The notes below the pieces were generated by a model. It was not told the origin of the DNA and did not search any database. It was given only the letters and a program-made list of their open reading frames with translations. 5,038 nt of DNA from Gemmataceae bacterium (GTDB lineage Bacteria > Planctomycetota > Planctomycetia > Gemmatales > Gemmataceae): assembly GCA_947490035.1 (NCBI GenBank), contig CANLGS010000392.1:1-5038 (forward strand), read 5' to 3'. Made by a program: the position numbers and the translations under genes. Positions 1 through 4,563 of the stretch are shown here, in pieces. Each line of letters begins with the position of its first letter. Position 1 is the first letter of the stretch.

Positions 1-162
1 GCACCCGCGGACCAGTTCCGGCGCGGGCGAGATGTGCGCGAGGTTGTCGGGGAGTCCGGTCGAGAGGTTGTCGAGGACGCGGACCGCGCGCCCGGCGGCG
101 GTGAGTGCTTCCGCGAGGTGCGAGCCGATGAACCCGGCCCCGCCGGTGATGAGGCACGTCAT
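1..162 (-). CDS. NAD-dependent epimerase/dehydratase, N-terminal part (runs off left edge)
   Basis: The minus strand reads 54 uninterrupted codons from an ATG at 162 to the window edge. The protein begins MTCLITGGAGFIGSHLAEAL, which holds the GxxGxxG Rossmann motif (GGAGFIG) of extended short-chain dehydrogenases. It continues RAVRVLDNLSTG, where the Asp after the second strand is the usual NAD-ribose ligand and DNLSTG is typical of UDP-glucose 4-epimerase and dTDP-glucose 4,6-dehydratase relatives. Members act in the cytoplasm on nucleotide sugars. The catalytic YxxxK and the C-terminus lie outside the window, so the substrate cannot be assigned. The start is fixed by the motif, which normally begins within the first ten residues. 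The gene lies 86 bp downstream of the Cys-rich secreted protein on the same strand. A nucleotide-sugar role would fit the polysaccharide genes on the right, but it is transcribed the other way. Confidence 0.87.
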   Translation of the reverse strand, partial: MTCLITGGAGFIGSHLAEALTAAGRAVRVLDNLSTGLPDNLAHISPAPELVRGC

Positions 163-219
163 AAGAGGCGTCCCAGGTTGCAAGTCCCAACAGTTGCAAG
201 CGTAGGACACGAACTGCCA

Positions 220-239
220 CACAGGGCTTCCGCCCTGTG
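220..239 (-). terminator. Stem-loop just after the Cys-rich protein gene
   Basis: A perfect 8-bp stem (CACAGGGC with GCCCTGTG) closes on a four-base loop, which reads GGAA (a GNRA-type tetraloop) on the minus strand. It begins 9 bases after the minus-strand stop codon at 249. The position suits a transcription end or an mRNA-stabilising hairpin between this gene and the epimerase. No U-rich tract follows, so a classical intrinsic terminator is not shown. It could also be a dispersed short repeat. In the same 86-bp gap the 8-mer GTTGCAAG occurs twice (178-185 and 193-200), with no assigned role. Confidence 0.4.
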
Positions 240-248
240 CGATCTGAA

Positions 249-754
249 TCACGGGCCGGACTTGCCCGGCATGGGGATCGGCGGCAGCTTGGTGCCGGGC
301 GCTTTCGGGTCGGGCATCACCTTGGGGTCGAGCGGGCGCGGCGGGTTCAGTTCGCCGCTACCGGGCCGCGGCACGTTCACCACCGGGACCGGCGGTTTCG
401 GGGCGTCGCTCACGCCGGTCCCGCGGTACGGGTACGGGCACACCTCGTCCCACTTGCGCCACTGCGTCTGGAAGTACCCGAAGCACGCGCCGGGGCACAG
501 GTTCACCTGGTACGGTCCCTTGCTGTTCTTGTACTGCGACAGCGGGAGGAACTTGCCGCAGGTGGCGCAGTTCCCCTTGGGGGCGCCGTGCTGGCACGAT
601 TCGCAGCCGGGCATACCGGCCGTCACCGGGCCGGCCGTCGTGATCGGCGGGGGGCGTACACGTCCGCGGCCAACGCCGACGAACCGGCCCACGCGAAAAC
701 CGCCACGGCCACGACCTGAGTGGCGAGCCGGACGAAAAACGAGCGAATGCTCAT
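249..754 (-). CDS. Secreted Cys-rich hypothetical protein, frame broken at a G6 run
   Basis: The start at ATG 752-754 follows a strong Shine-Dalgarno site and opens an export signal: MSIRSFFVRLA, a hydrophobic core, then SSALAA just before a likely cleavage site. That frame stops soon after about residue 34. The rest of the protein is open in the next frame, from the run of six G's at 649-654 (C6 on the coding strand) to the TGA at 249-251. One extra base in the run gives a continuous 168-residue protein, Ala-Asp-Val-Tyr-Ala-Pro-Pro-Pro-Ile. In that corrected numbering there are two CxxC pairs (51-54 and 63-66), then LCPGACFGYFQTQWRKW and VCP, seven cysteines in all, and a Pro-rich tail. The CxxC pairs could bind metal or form disulfides outside the membrane. 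The GYFxTxWRxW stretch recalls, from memory, a motif of planctomycete secreted proteins. Function unknown. The shift is either a sequencing error or a genuine (possibly phase-variable) mutation. Confidence 0.7.
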
Positions 755-760
755 ACCGAG

Positions 761-768
761 ACTCCTTT
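761..768 (-). promoter_or_regulatory. Shine-Dalgarno site fixing the start at 754
   Basis: The minus strand reads AAAGGAGT, then six bases, then ATG at 754-752. This near-consensus site shows that translation begins at the signal-peptide ATG. It argues against the GTG at 692, which begins the uninterrupted downstream frame, has no such site and lacks any export signal. It is therefore the main evidence that the gene contains a frameshift rather than a short 147-codon frame. Confidence 0.75.
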
Positions 769-798
769 CACGGTTGAGAAACAGAACTTCGTAACCGG

Positions 799-1323
799 TC
801 ACCGGCGGAACGAGCCGACGGCCGCACCGACGCCCAGCGCGGTCCCGCCGATCGAGCCGCGCGATCCGATCGTGCCGCCGCCGGCGTAGCCGCCGCCGCT
901 ACCGCCGGCGTAGCCGAGAATGCCGCGCCCGTTCGAGACGCCGTTCGGGTACCAGTGGCCGTAGTAGCCGGACCGCGCTCCGTACCAGTGGCCCAGGTTG
1001 TTGAACGTGCCGACGATGCCGCTGGCCGGCAGTTGCGGGTCGAGACCGTAAGCGCCGGCGAGCGACTGCGGGAACGCCACCTGCCCCGGGTATCCGAACC
1101 CGGCCGCGCCGCCCACGCCCGCGATCTGCGGGCCGATCGGGTTGACGAACGGCTGGTTCTGACCGAACCCGTTGTTGCCGAACTGCTGGTTCGGGCTGAA
1201 GACGCTCCCGAACGTGCTGGAGCGCGGGCGAATCGGCACCTGCGGCTGCGCCGCGACCGGCGCGAGGGAACTCAGCTCCAGTACCGCGACAGCGGCCACC
1301 AGTGCGGACACGCGGAACGACAT
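799..1323 (-). CDS. Secreted Gly/Tyr/Asn-rich hypothetical protein
   Basis: This is a 174-residue protein starting at ATG 1321-1323, preceded by GAAGGAG about seven bases upstream. Residues 1-25 form a Sec-type signal peptide: MSFRVSA, a hydrophobic stretch LVAAVAVLELSSLAPVAA, then mature sequence from about QPQVP. The mature part is low in charge. It has an Asn/Gln/Phe-rich middle (FSPNQQFGNNGFGQNQPF), aromatic GHWYGARSGYYGHWYPNG, and a glycine-rich tail containing GYAGGSGGGYAGGG. There is no recognisable catalytic motif. It is probably exported to the periplasm or cell surface; a structural or envelope role is only a guess. The frame can be extended upstream to 1434, but that extension is Arg-rich and lacks a ribosome site, so the signal-peptide start is preferred. 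It lies 44 bp upstream of the Cys-rich secreted protein, with similar ribosome sites, suggesting one transcript. Confidence 0.75.
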   Translation of the reverse strand: MSFRVSALVAAVAVLELSSLAPVAAQPQVPIRPRSSTFGSVFSPNQQFGNNGFGQNQPFVNPIGPQIAGVGGAAGFGYPGQVAFPQSLAGAYGLDPQLPASGIVGTFNNLGHWYGARSGYYGHWYPNGVSNGRGILGYAGGSGGGYAGGGTIGSRGSIGGTALGVGAAVGSFRR

Positions 1324-1369
1324 GATGCGACTCCTTCGGGACCGGGCGTGCGGCGGGCGAGACCCGTCC

Positions 1370-1378
1370 AGTTTAGCA
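1370..1378 (-). promoter_or_regulatory. Candidate extended -10 promoter for the secreted-protein pair
   Basis: On the minus strand TGCTAAACT places an extended -10 (TG, one base, TAAACT) about 47 bases before the ATG at 1323. The best nearby -35-like hexamer (TTGCGG) is about 20 bases upstream, wider than the 17 preferred for sigma-70, so the call rests on the extended -10 alone. It would drive 799-1323 and probably 249-754. Planctomycete promoters are poorly characterised, so this is tentative. Confidence 0.35.
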
Positions 1379-1409
1379 CGGCTGGCTTCCGGTTGCCGCA
1401 AACGACATC

Positions 1410-1447
1410 GGCGGCGGGGAACCCGCCGAAGCAAGTTCCCCGCCGCC
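1410..1447. repeat. 13-bp perfect inverted repeat (GC-rich hairpin)
   Basis: GGCGGCGGGGAAC at 1410-1422 is exactly mirrored by GTTCCCCGCCGCC at 1435-1447 across a 12-base loop. The hairpin could stop transcription entering from either side. It lies upstream of the minus-strand secreted-protein promoter and three bases before the possible target duplication of the MITE-like element. On the plus strand only a short TT follows, so an intrinsic terminator is not demonstrated. Confidence 0.6.
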
Positions 1448-1454
1448 TTCTGAG

Positions 1455-1602
1455 AGTCTATCCGGCAAGTATTCCCAGGGAAAAAGTACGTTTCTTGCCA
1501 AGCGCGAACGGGTTCTGTGACTCAACCAAGCAAAATCGTGAAATCAGCGTGATTGCTGGGCGCGAAACGCCGTTTTCCAAGCGATTTCTTCCCGGATAGA
1601 CT
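1455..1602. mobile_element. MITE-like element with terminal inverted repeats, 148 bp
   Basis: The left end AGTCTATCCGG (1455-1465) is mirrored exactly by CCGGATAGACT (1592-1602). Similarity between the two ends continues inward for roughly 40 bases with mismatches: CAAG against GAAG, then further scattered matches, including a shared GGAAAA. The sequence CTGAG abuts both outer ends directly (1450-1454 and 1603-1607), as expected for a 5-bp target-site duplication. The interior is lower in GC than the genes around it and carries no convincing coding frame. The simplest reading is a non-autonomous (MITE-type) element mobilised by a transposase elsewhere in the genome. Its family cannot be named from the sequence alone, and nothing shows that the nearby transposase fragment is its partner. 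Together with the two flanking hairpins it accounts for most of the 420-bp gene-free stretch from 1324 to 1745. Confidence 0.55.
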
Positions 1603-1651
1603 CTGAGTTGTTCCGGCCGGCGTCGCCCTTAAAACCGTCGAAGGTCGTAAA

Positions 1652-1712
1652 GTCGCAAGTCGTAAAGTCGAAGACCTCAGCCGTCTGGGTCTTCGAATTT
1701 ACGACTTGCGAC
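1652..1712. repeat. Large hairpin with 25-bp arms
   Basis: The left arm (1652-1676) and right arm (1688-1712) are reverse complements at 24 of 25 positions, around an 11-base loop. The left arm is preceded by another copy of part of itself: GTCGTAAAGTCG occurs at 1644-1655 and 1659-1670, a 15-base period. The arms are lower in GC than the coding sequence. The hairpin sits 33 bases beyond the stop of the transposase fragment. It could act as a terminator there, or be a dispersed palindromic repeat of the REP/BIME kind. No protein is encoded. Confidence 0.75.
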
Positions 1713-1745
1713 CATGGCTTCCAAGGTGCGCGGCAGAGGTCAATT

Positions 1746-1985
1746 TCAGCCACTCTCTTTGAGCTTTCGTGCAAGCACGAGTTTGGCGACGGAGACATGG
1801 GGATGCTCGGGGTCATATTTCCGCTTGGACTTGGGTTTCTTGGGCCCCCGGTGTGCTTTTGGGTAGCGTGTGAAATCCACCTTGCTTGCCAGTCGCCGGA
1901 GGAACGCCACATACTCCCCCAAGTCCATCTCACCAAAGATCGCCCACTCCTCTGCGGGCAACGGCTTCGCCATAAGCGGCGACGC
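1746..1985 (-). pseudogene. IS4-like transposase, C-terminal remnant
   Basis: The minus strand encodes about 75 residues ending at a stop at 1746-1748. Key stretches are LPAEEWAIFGEM, EYVAFLRRLASKVDFTRYPK, RGPKKPK and HPHVSVAKLVLARK. The Arg-Gly-Pro-Lys-Lys-Pro basic segment followed by HVS-A-L matches, from memory, the extreme C-terminus of IS4-type transposases abundant in Gemmata-like genomes. The catalytic DDE domain that should precede it is missing. The same minus-strand frame stays open to 2156, but that part has no transposase character and instead shadows plus-strand exosortase-like sequence. The upstream border, around 1972-1990, is therefore an internal break in the transposase. 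With no start codon or ribosome site this piece cannot make a working transposase. The exact junction is estimated. Confidence 0.6.
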
Positions 1986-1989
1986 CCAG

Positions 1990-2287
1990 AAGAAGACCGT
2001 CGCCCCGGCCGGCCAGACCGCCGCGACGTACTGGTCCGGGCGGTTCGAGAAGCAGTCGCCGCCTGCCGCGCTGCGGGTCTGTTGGATGTGGGGAACGGAC
2101 GGCGACTGGGAAGCCTCCGCGAACGCCCGATTCGGCTTGCGGTCCGCGCTGTACAAACTGTACGTTGTTCGGAACGAACCCGAGGGCGCGGCGCGCGCCC
2201 GAGCGCGACCCGATCCACGAGTTCCTGACGGACTTCTTGCCCGAAGTGAAGAAAGCGTTGGCCCGGCGACCGGCCGACGCGAAGTGA
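1990..2287 (+). pseudogene. Exosortase (XrtU/EpsI-like) C-terminal remnant, frameshifted
   Basis: Two plus-strand frames combine into one plausible protein tail. The first, to about 2185, reads TYWSGRFEKQ, LRVCWMWGTDGDWEASANAR and SALYKLYVVRNEPEG. The second, from about 2198, reads ERDPIHEFLTDFLPEVKKAL and ends at TGA 2285-2287. The order W-W-G-D-W-A-N-R, ALYKLYVVR, then DP--EFL-DFLP matches what I remember of the C-terminal domain of planctomycete exosortase U, a membrane transpeptidase-like enzyme that processes sorting signals. This is recall, not a search. Third positions are almost all G/C in both segments. A one-base change in the GC-rich stretch 2183-2200 would join the frames. The membrane-spanning catalytic part (Cys, Arg, His) is absent, replaced on the left by transposase sequence. 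It lies 72 bp upstream of the sugar transferase, as in an exosortase-polysaccharide operon. Confidence 0.5.
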
Positions 2288-2343
2288 CCCGATCGCCTGC
2301 CGTTTCGCGCGGAGCGCGAGCGGCTTCGCCGTCCCCGAAGTTT

Positions 2344-2347
2344 GGAG
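2344..2347 (+). promoter_or_regulatory. Weak Shine-Dalgarno site for the sugar transferase
   Basis: GGAG at 2344-2347 lies 12 bases before ATG 2360, longer than the usual spacing. A TTG at 2342 would add six residues (MENGFL) but overlaps this GGAG and has no ribosome site of its own, so the ATG is preferred. No clear promoter is visible in 2288-2343, which fits transcription arriving from the truncated exosortase gene or beyond. Confidence 0.45.
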
Positions 2348-2359
2348 AACGGATTCCTT

Positions 2360-3181
2360 ATGCCCGCCGTGCTGACGCAACCGCCGCCGACCGCGCCGAA
2401 TCCGGCTCCGCCGCACGACCGCGAGCCGTGGTCGGAGATCGACCGCCTCCCCGCGGACGCGGTCCTCGACATCCCGGCCGACCTGGGTTGGTACTCCGTC
2501 GCGAAGATCGCGTTCGACTACGGCGCCGCGCTCGCCATGCTGCCGCTGGCCCTCGTCCTGATGGCGTTCGCGGCCCTCGCGGTGAAGATCACATCGCCCG
2601 GCCCGGTGTTCTACACCCAGACCCGCGTCGGGCTGAACGGCCGCAAGTACAAGATCATCAAGATTCGCTCGATGCGCCTGAACTGCGAGGCCGCGTCCGG
2701 CATCCAGTGGTCGCAGAAGGGCGACCCGCGCATCACCCGCGTCGGCCGGTTCCTGCGGATCACGCACATCGACGAACTGCCGCAGTTGTTCAACGTGCTG
2801 CTCGGCCACATGAGTCTCGTCGGCCCGCGCCCGGAGCGGCCGGAAGTGATCCAGGCGAAGGGCTTGAACCAACTCGTTCCGGGCTACCGGCACCGCTTAC
2901 GCGTGAAGCCCGGCGTGACCGGCTTCGCGCAGGTGCAACTGCCCGCCGACACCGACGTGACCAGCGTGCGCTACAAGGTGGTGTACGACCTCTACTACGT
3001 CGAGCACCAGAGCCTGCTGCTCGATCTGCGGCTGGTGGCCGCGACGCTGTTCCGCGCCGGCCCCAAGACGCTCCGCCGCCTGTTCCTGTTGCCGAGCCGG
3101 CGCAAGGTCGCGGCCGGGTTCCTCGCCAACGTCGTGCCGCCGACGGGCACGCATCCCGTCGCCGTCCTGCAACCCGCCTAA
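2360..3181 (+). CDS. Polyprenyl-phosphate sugar-1-phosphate transferase (monotopic)
   Basis: This 273-residue protein belongs to the bacterial sugar transferase family (PF02397 type). It would transfer a sugar-1-phosphate from a UDP-sugar to undecaprenyl phosphate at the inner membrane, starting a polysaccharide repeat unit. Residues 1-47 are a Pro-rich cytoplasmic leader. About 50-78 is the single re-entrant membrane helix, followed by [13 protein letters not shown]. The catalytic pair lies in [16 protein letters not shown] (Asp138, Glu139), followed by [11 protein letters not shown] (152-162) and [10 protein letters not shown] (184-193). [17 protein letters not shown] (210-226) is the usual C-terminal element. 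It lacks the four extra N-terminal helices of WbaP-type enzymes, so it is the short form. All expected motifs are intact. The sugar specificity cannot be read from the sequence. It sits between the exosortase-like remnant and an exosortase-associated glycosyltransferase, on the same strand. A large hairpin follows its stop. Confidence 0.93.
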   Translation: MPAVLTQPPPTAPNPAPPHDREPWSEIDRLPADAVLDIPADLGWYSVAKIAFDYGAALAMLPLALVLMAFAALAVKITSPGPVFYTQTRVGLNGRKYKIIKIRSMRLNCEAASGIQWSQKGDPRITRVGRFLRITHIDELPQLFNVLLGHMSLVGPRPERPEVIQAKGLNQLVPGYRHRLRVKPGVTGFAQVQLPADTDVTSVRYKVVYDLYYVEHQSLLLDLRLVAATLFRAGPKTLRRLFLLPSRRKVAAGFLANVVPPTGTHPVAVLQPA

Positions 3182-3188
3182 CATTAAC

Positions 3189-3281
3189 AATGACGAATGC
3201 CCCACCAATGACCCACCAATGACCAAGGAAGATAGCGAGCCACGTCCTTCTTCCTTGGTCATTGGTGGGGCATTCGTCATT
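3189..3281. repeat. Large intergenic hairpin with 32-bp arms
   Basis: The right arm (3250-3281) is a perfect reverse complement of the left arm (3189-3231) once an 11-base tandem duplication in the left arm, CCACCAATGAC at 3202-3212 and again at 3213-3223, is looped out. The loop (3232-3249) is 18 bases. The structure fills almost the whole 107-bp gap between the sugar transferase and the next glycosyltransferase, ending 7 bases before the likely GTG start at 3289. In RNA it would be very stable and could attenuate the downstream gene or cover its start. It looks like a dispersed palindromic repeat rather than a classical terminator, since no T-tract follows. Confidence 0.8.
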
Positions 3282-3288
3282 TGAACCC

Positions 3289-4563
3289 GTGAAACGGGTG
3301 ATGTACCTGACGCACCGCGTCCCGTACCCGCCGGACAAGGGCGACCGCATCCGCACGTACCACCTGCTGCGGCAGATGGCGACGCGCGGCCGCGTCTGGC
3401 TCGGCTGCCTCGCGGATGAACCGGTGCCGCCCGAATCGTTCGCGGCCCTCAATGGCTTGTGCGAACGGGTCGCTATTGTCCCGGTCGGCCCCCGCGCACG
3501 TTGGTTCCACGCCGGTTGGAGCCTGCTCCGCGGGGCGAGCCTTTCGGAAGGGCTGTTCTCTTCCTTTCTGCTCACCAAAATCCTTCGCCAGTGGCTCTCG
3601 GAAACGGAGTTCAGTGCCGTCGTCGCGTCGTCATCGGCGCTGGTGCCTTACCTGCGCTGCCTCCCGTCTCTGGATGGCACTCCCGAAGTGGTCGATCTCA
3701 TCGACGTGGACAGTCAGAAGTGGCTTGACTTCGCCGCCGCGAGCCGACCGCCGAAGAGGTGGCTGTACCGGCTCGAGGCCGCCCGCGTGCGGAAGGTGGA
3801 GAAGGCGCTCGCGGGCTGGGTGCGGGCGGCGAGTGTTGTCAGCCGGGCGGAAGCGGACGTTTACGATTCGTTCACGAGAGTTGGCGCCGCGACCGTCGCG
3901 ACCAACGGCGTCGATCTCGAATACTTCGCGCCCGAGAGTGGTCTTCAATGTGGTCCGCCGCTCCGCGGCGGTTCTTCGCTCGCTTCAGAAGACGAAGCGA
4001 AGACCGCCGCGGAGCGGCGGACCACATTCAGTTGCGCGTTCGTCGGCGCGCTCGACTACATGCCGAACGAGGACGCGGCCGTGTGGTTCGCGCGCGACAT
4101 CTGGCCGCTGATCCGCGCGAAGTTCCCCACCGCGGAGTTCCGCGTCATCGGCCGCAAGCCGACGGCCGCAGTGCAGGCGCTCGCCACGATTCCCGGTGTG
4201 AACCTCGTCGGTCAAGTACCCGACGTGCGGCCGTTCGTGTCTTCCGCCGCGGTTGTGGTGGTTCCGCTGAGGCTCGCGCGCGGCGTTCAGAACAAGGTGC
4301 TGGAAGCGATGGCGATGGCGAAGGCGATCGTCGCGGCACCGCCGGCGCTGGCCGCGCTGGGCACGGAACCGGGCGTGCATCTGCTCGCGGCTTCGACGCC
4401 ACAAGAATGGGCCGACGCGGTGTGCGGGCTGTTCGCGGACGCCGAGCGCCGGCGCACGTTGGGAATTGCGGCCAGACAATATGTCGAGCGCCACCACCAC
4501 TGGGAACGCTGTTTGCAACCGCTCCTCGACGCAATCTTCCCGAACACGGTTTCGCACCCCTGA
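3289..4563 (+). CDS. GT-B glycosyltransferase, exosortase/PEP-CTERM-associated type
   Basis: The 424-residue reading from GTG 3289 begins VKRVMYLTHRVPYPPDKGDR, then IRTYHLL. This is the hallmark N-terminus of the sugar transferase family associated with PEP-CTERM/exosortase systems (TIGR03087 as I recall it). The N-terminal Rossmann domain (about 1-215) includes VVDLIDVDSQKWL and VEKALAGWVRAASVVSRAEA, then TNGVDLEYFAP. The C-terminal GT4 domain (about 248-420) has FVGALDYMPNEDAAVWFARD (251-270), FRVIGRKP and GVQNKVLEAMAMAK, with Glu339 in the position that usually binds the nucleotide sugar. It would add sugars to the lipid-linked glycan in the cytoplasm. Residues 220-247 are an in-frame palindromic insertion; without them the length is about 396, normal for the family. 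GTG 3298 and ATG 3301 are alternative starts. TTG 3262 lies inside the hairpin arm and is unlikely. No clear ribosome site is visible, perhaps because the hairpin displaced it. The stop directly abuts the next frame. Confidence 0.9.
   Translation: MKRVMYLTHRVPYPPDKGDRIRTYHLLRQMATRGRVWLGCLADEPVPPESFAALNGLCERVAIVPVGPRARWFHAGWSLLRGASLSEGLFSSFLLTKILRQWLSETEFSAVVASSSALVPYLRCLPSLDGTPEVVDLIDVDSQKWLDFAAASRPPKRWLYRLEAARVRKVEKALAGWVRAASVVSRAEADVYDSFTRVGAATVATNGVDLEYFAPESGLQCGPPLRGGSSLASEDEAKTAAERRTTFSCAFVGALDYMPNEDAAVWFARDIWPLIRAKFPTAEFRVIGRKPTAAVQALATIPGVNLVGQVPDVRPFVSSAAVVVVPLRLARGVQNKVLEAMAMAKAIVAAPPALAALGTEPGVHLLAASTPQEWADAVCGLFADAERRRTLGIAARQYVERHHHWERCLQPLLDAIFPNTVSHP
3947..4028. repeat. 82-bp palindromic element inserted in frame in the glycosyltransferase
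   Basis: The outer arms, 3947-3972 and 4003-4028, are perfect 26-bp reverse complements beginning AATGTGGTCCGCCGCTCCGC. The pairing continues inward (3974-3986 with 3994-4002) except for a 4-base CGCT duplication on the left, leaving a loop of about seven bases. The element is read through without a stop as about 28 residues, including CGPPLRGG near the start and TAAERRTT near the end. These fall between the domains of the enzyme, where relatives have a short linker. The insertion therefore probably does little harm. The element is much more GC-rich than the other two large hairpins and unrelated to them in sequence. No target duplication is obvious. Confidence 0.85.

Noticed and set aside
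249..692. Cys-rich protein starting at GTG 692 as an intact 147-residue gene
   Set aside because: There is no ribosome site, the N-terminus is Arg/Gly-rich, and a perfect ribosome site plus signal peptide lies just upstream in the frame reached by a one-base change.
1641..1712. Short repeats resembling a CRISPR array
   Set aside because: There are only two short direct copies 15 bases apart plus an inverted copy, with no spacer-repeat periodicity and no cas genes. It is a hairpin.
1989..2156. Upstream extension of the transposase frame to TTG 2156
   Set aside because: This part has no transposase features, and the opposite strand reads ALYKLYVVR-type sequence with strong codon bias. The minus frame here is treated as a shadow.
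2288..2359. Small GC-rich inverted repeats (for example CGGC-TTC-GCCG) as a terminator after the exosortase-like remnant
   Set aside because: The stem is only 4 bp with no T-tract, which is within chance for this base composition.
1544..2893. A 449-codon minus-strand open frame
   Set aside because: It crosses the MITE-like element, a hairpin and the sugar transferase antisense. Its composition is that of a high-GC shadow frame, with no domain or plausible start.
1870..3222. A 450-codon plus-strand open frame across the transposase remnant and the sugar transferase
   Set aside because: Over 2360-3181 it is a shadow of the sugar transferase in another frame and is Arg/Ala/Pro-rich with no motifs. 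Only its part at about 1990-2185 looks like real protein, and that was kept as the exosortase-like remnant.
3262..3288. TTG 3262 as the start of the glycosyltransferase
   Set aside because: It lies inside the right arm of the palindrome and adds residues not seen in the family, which begins directly with a short basic segment before YLTHRVPYPP.
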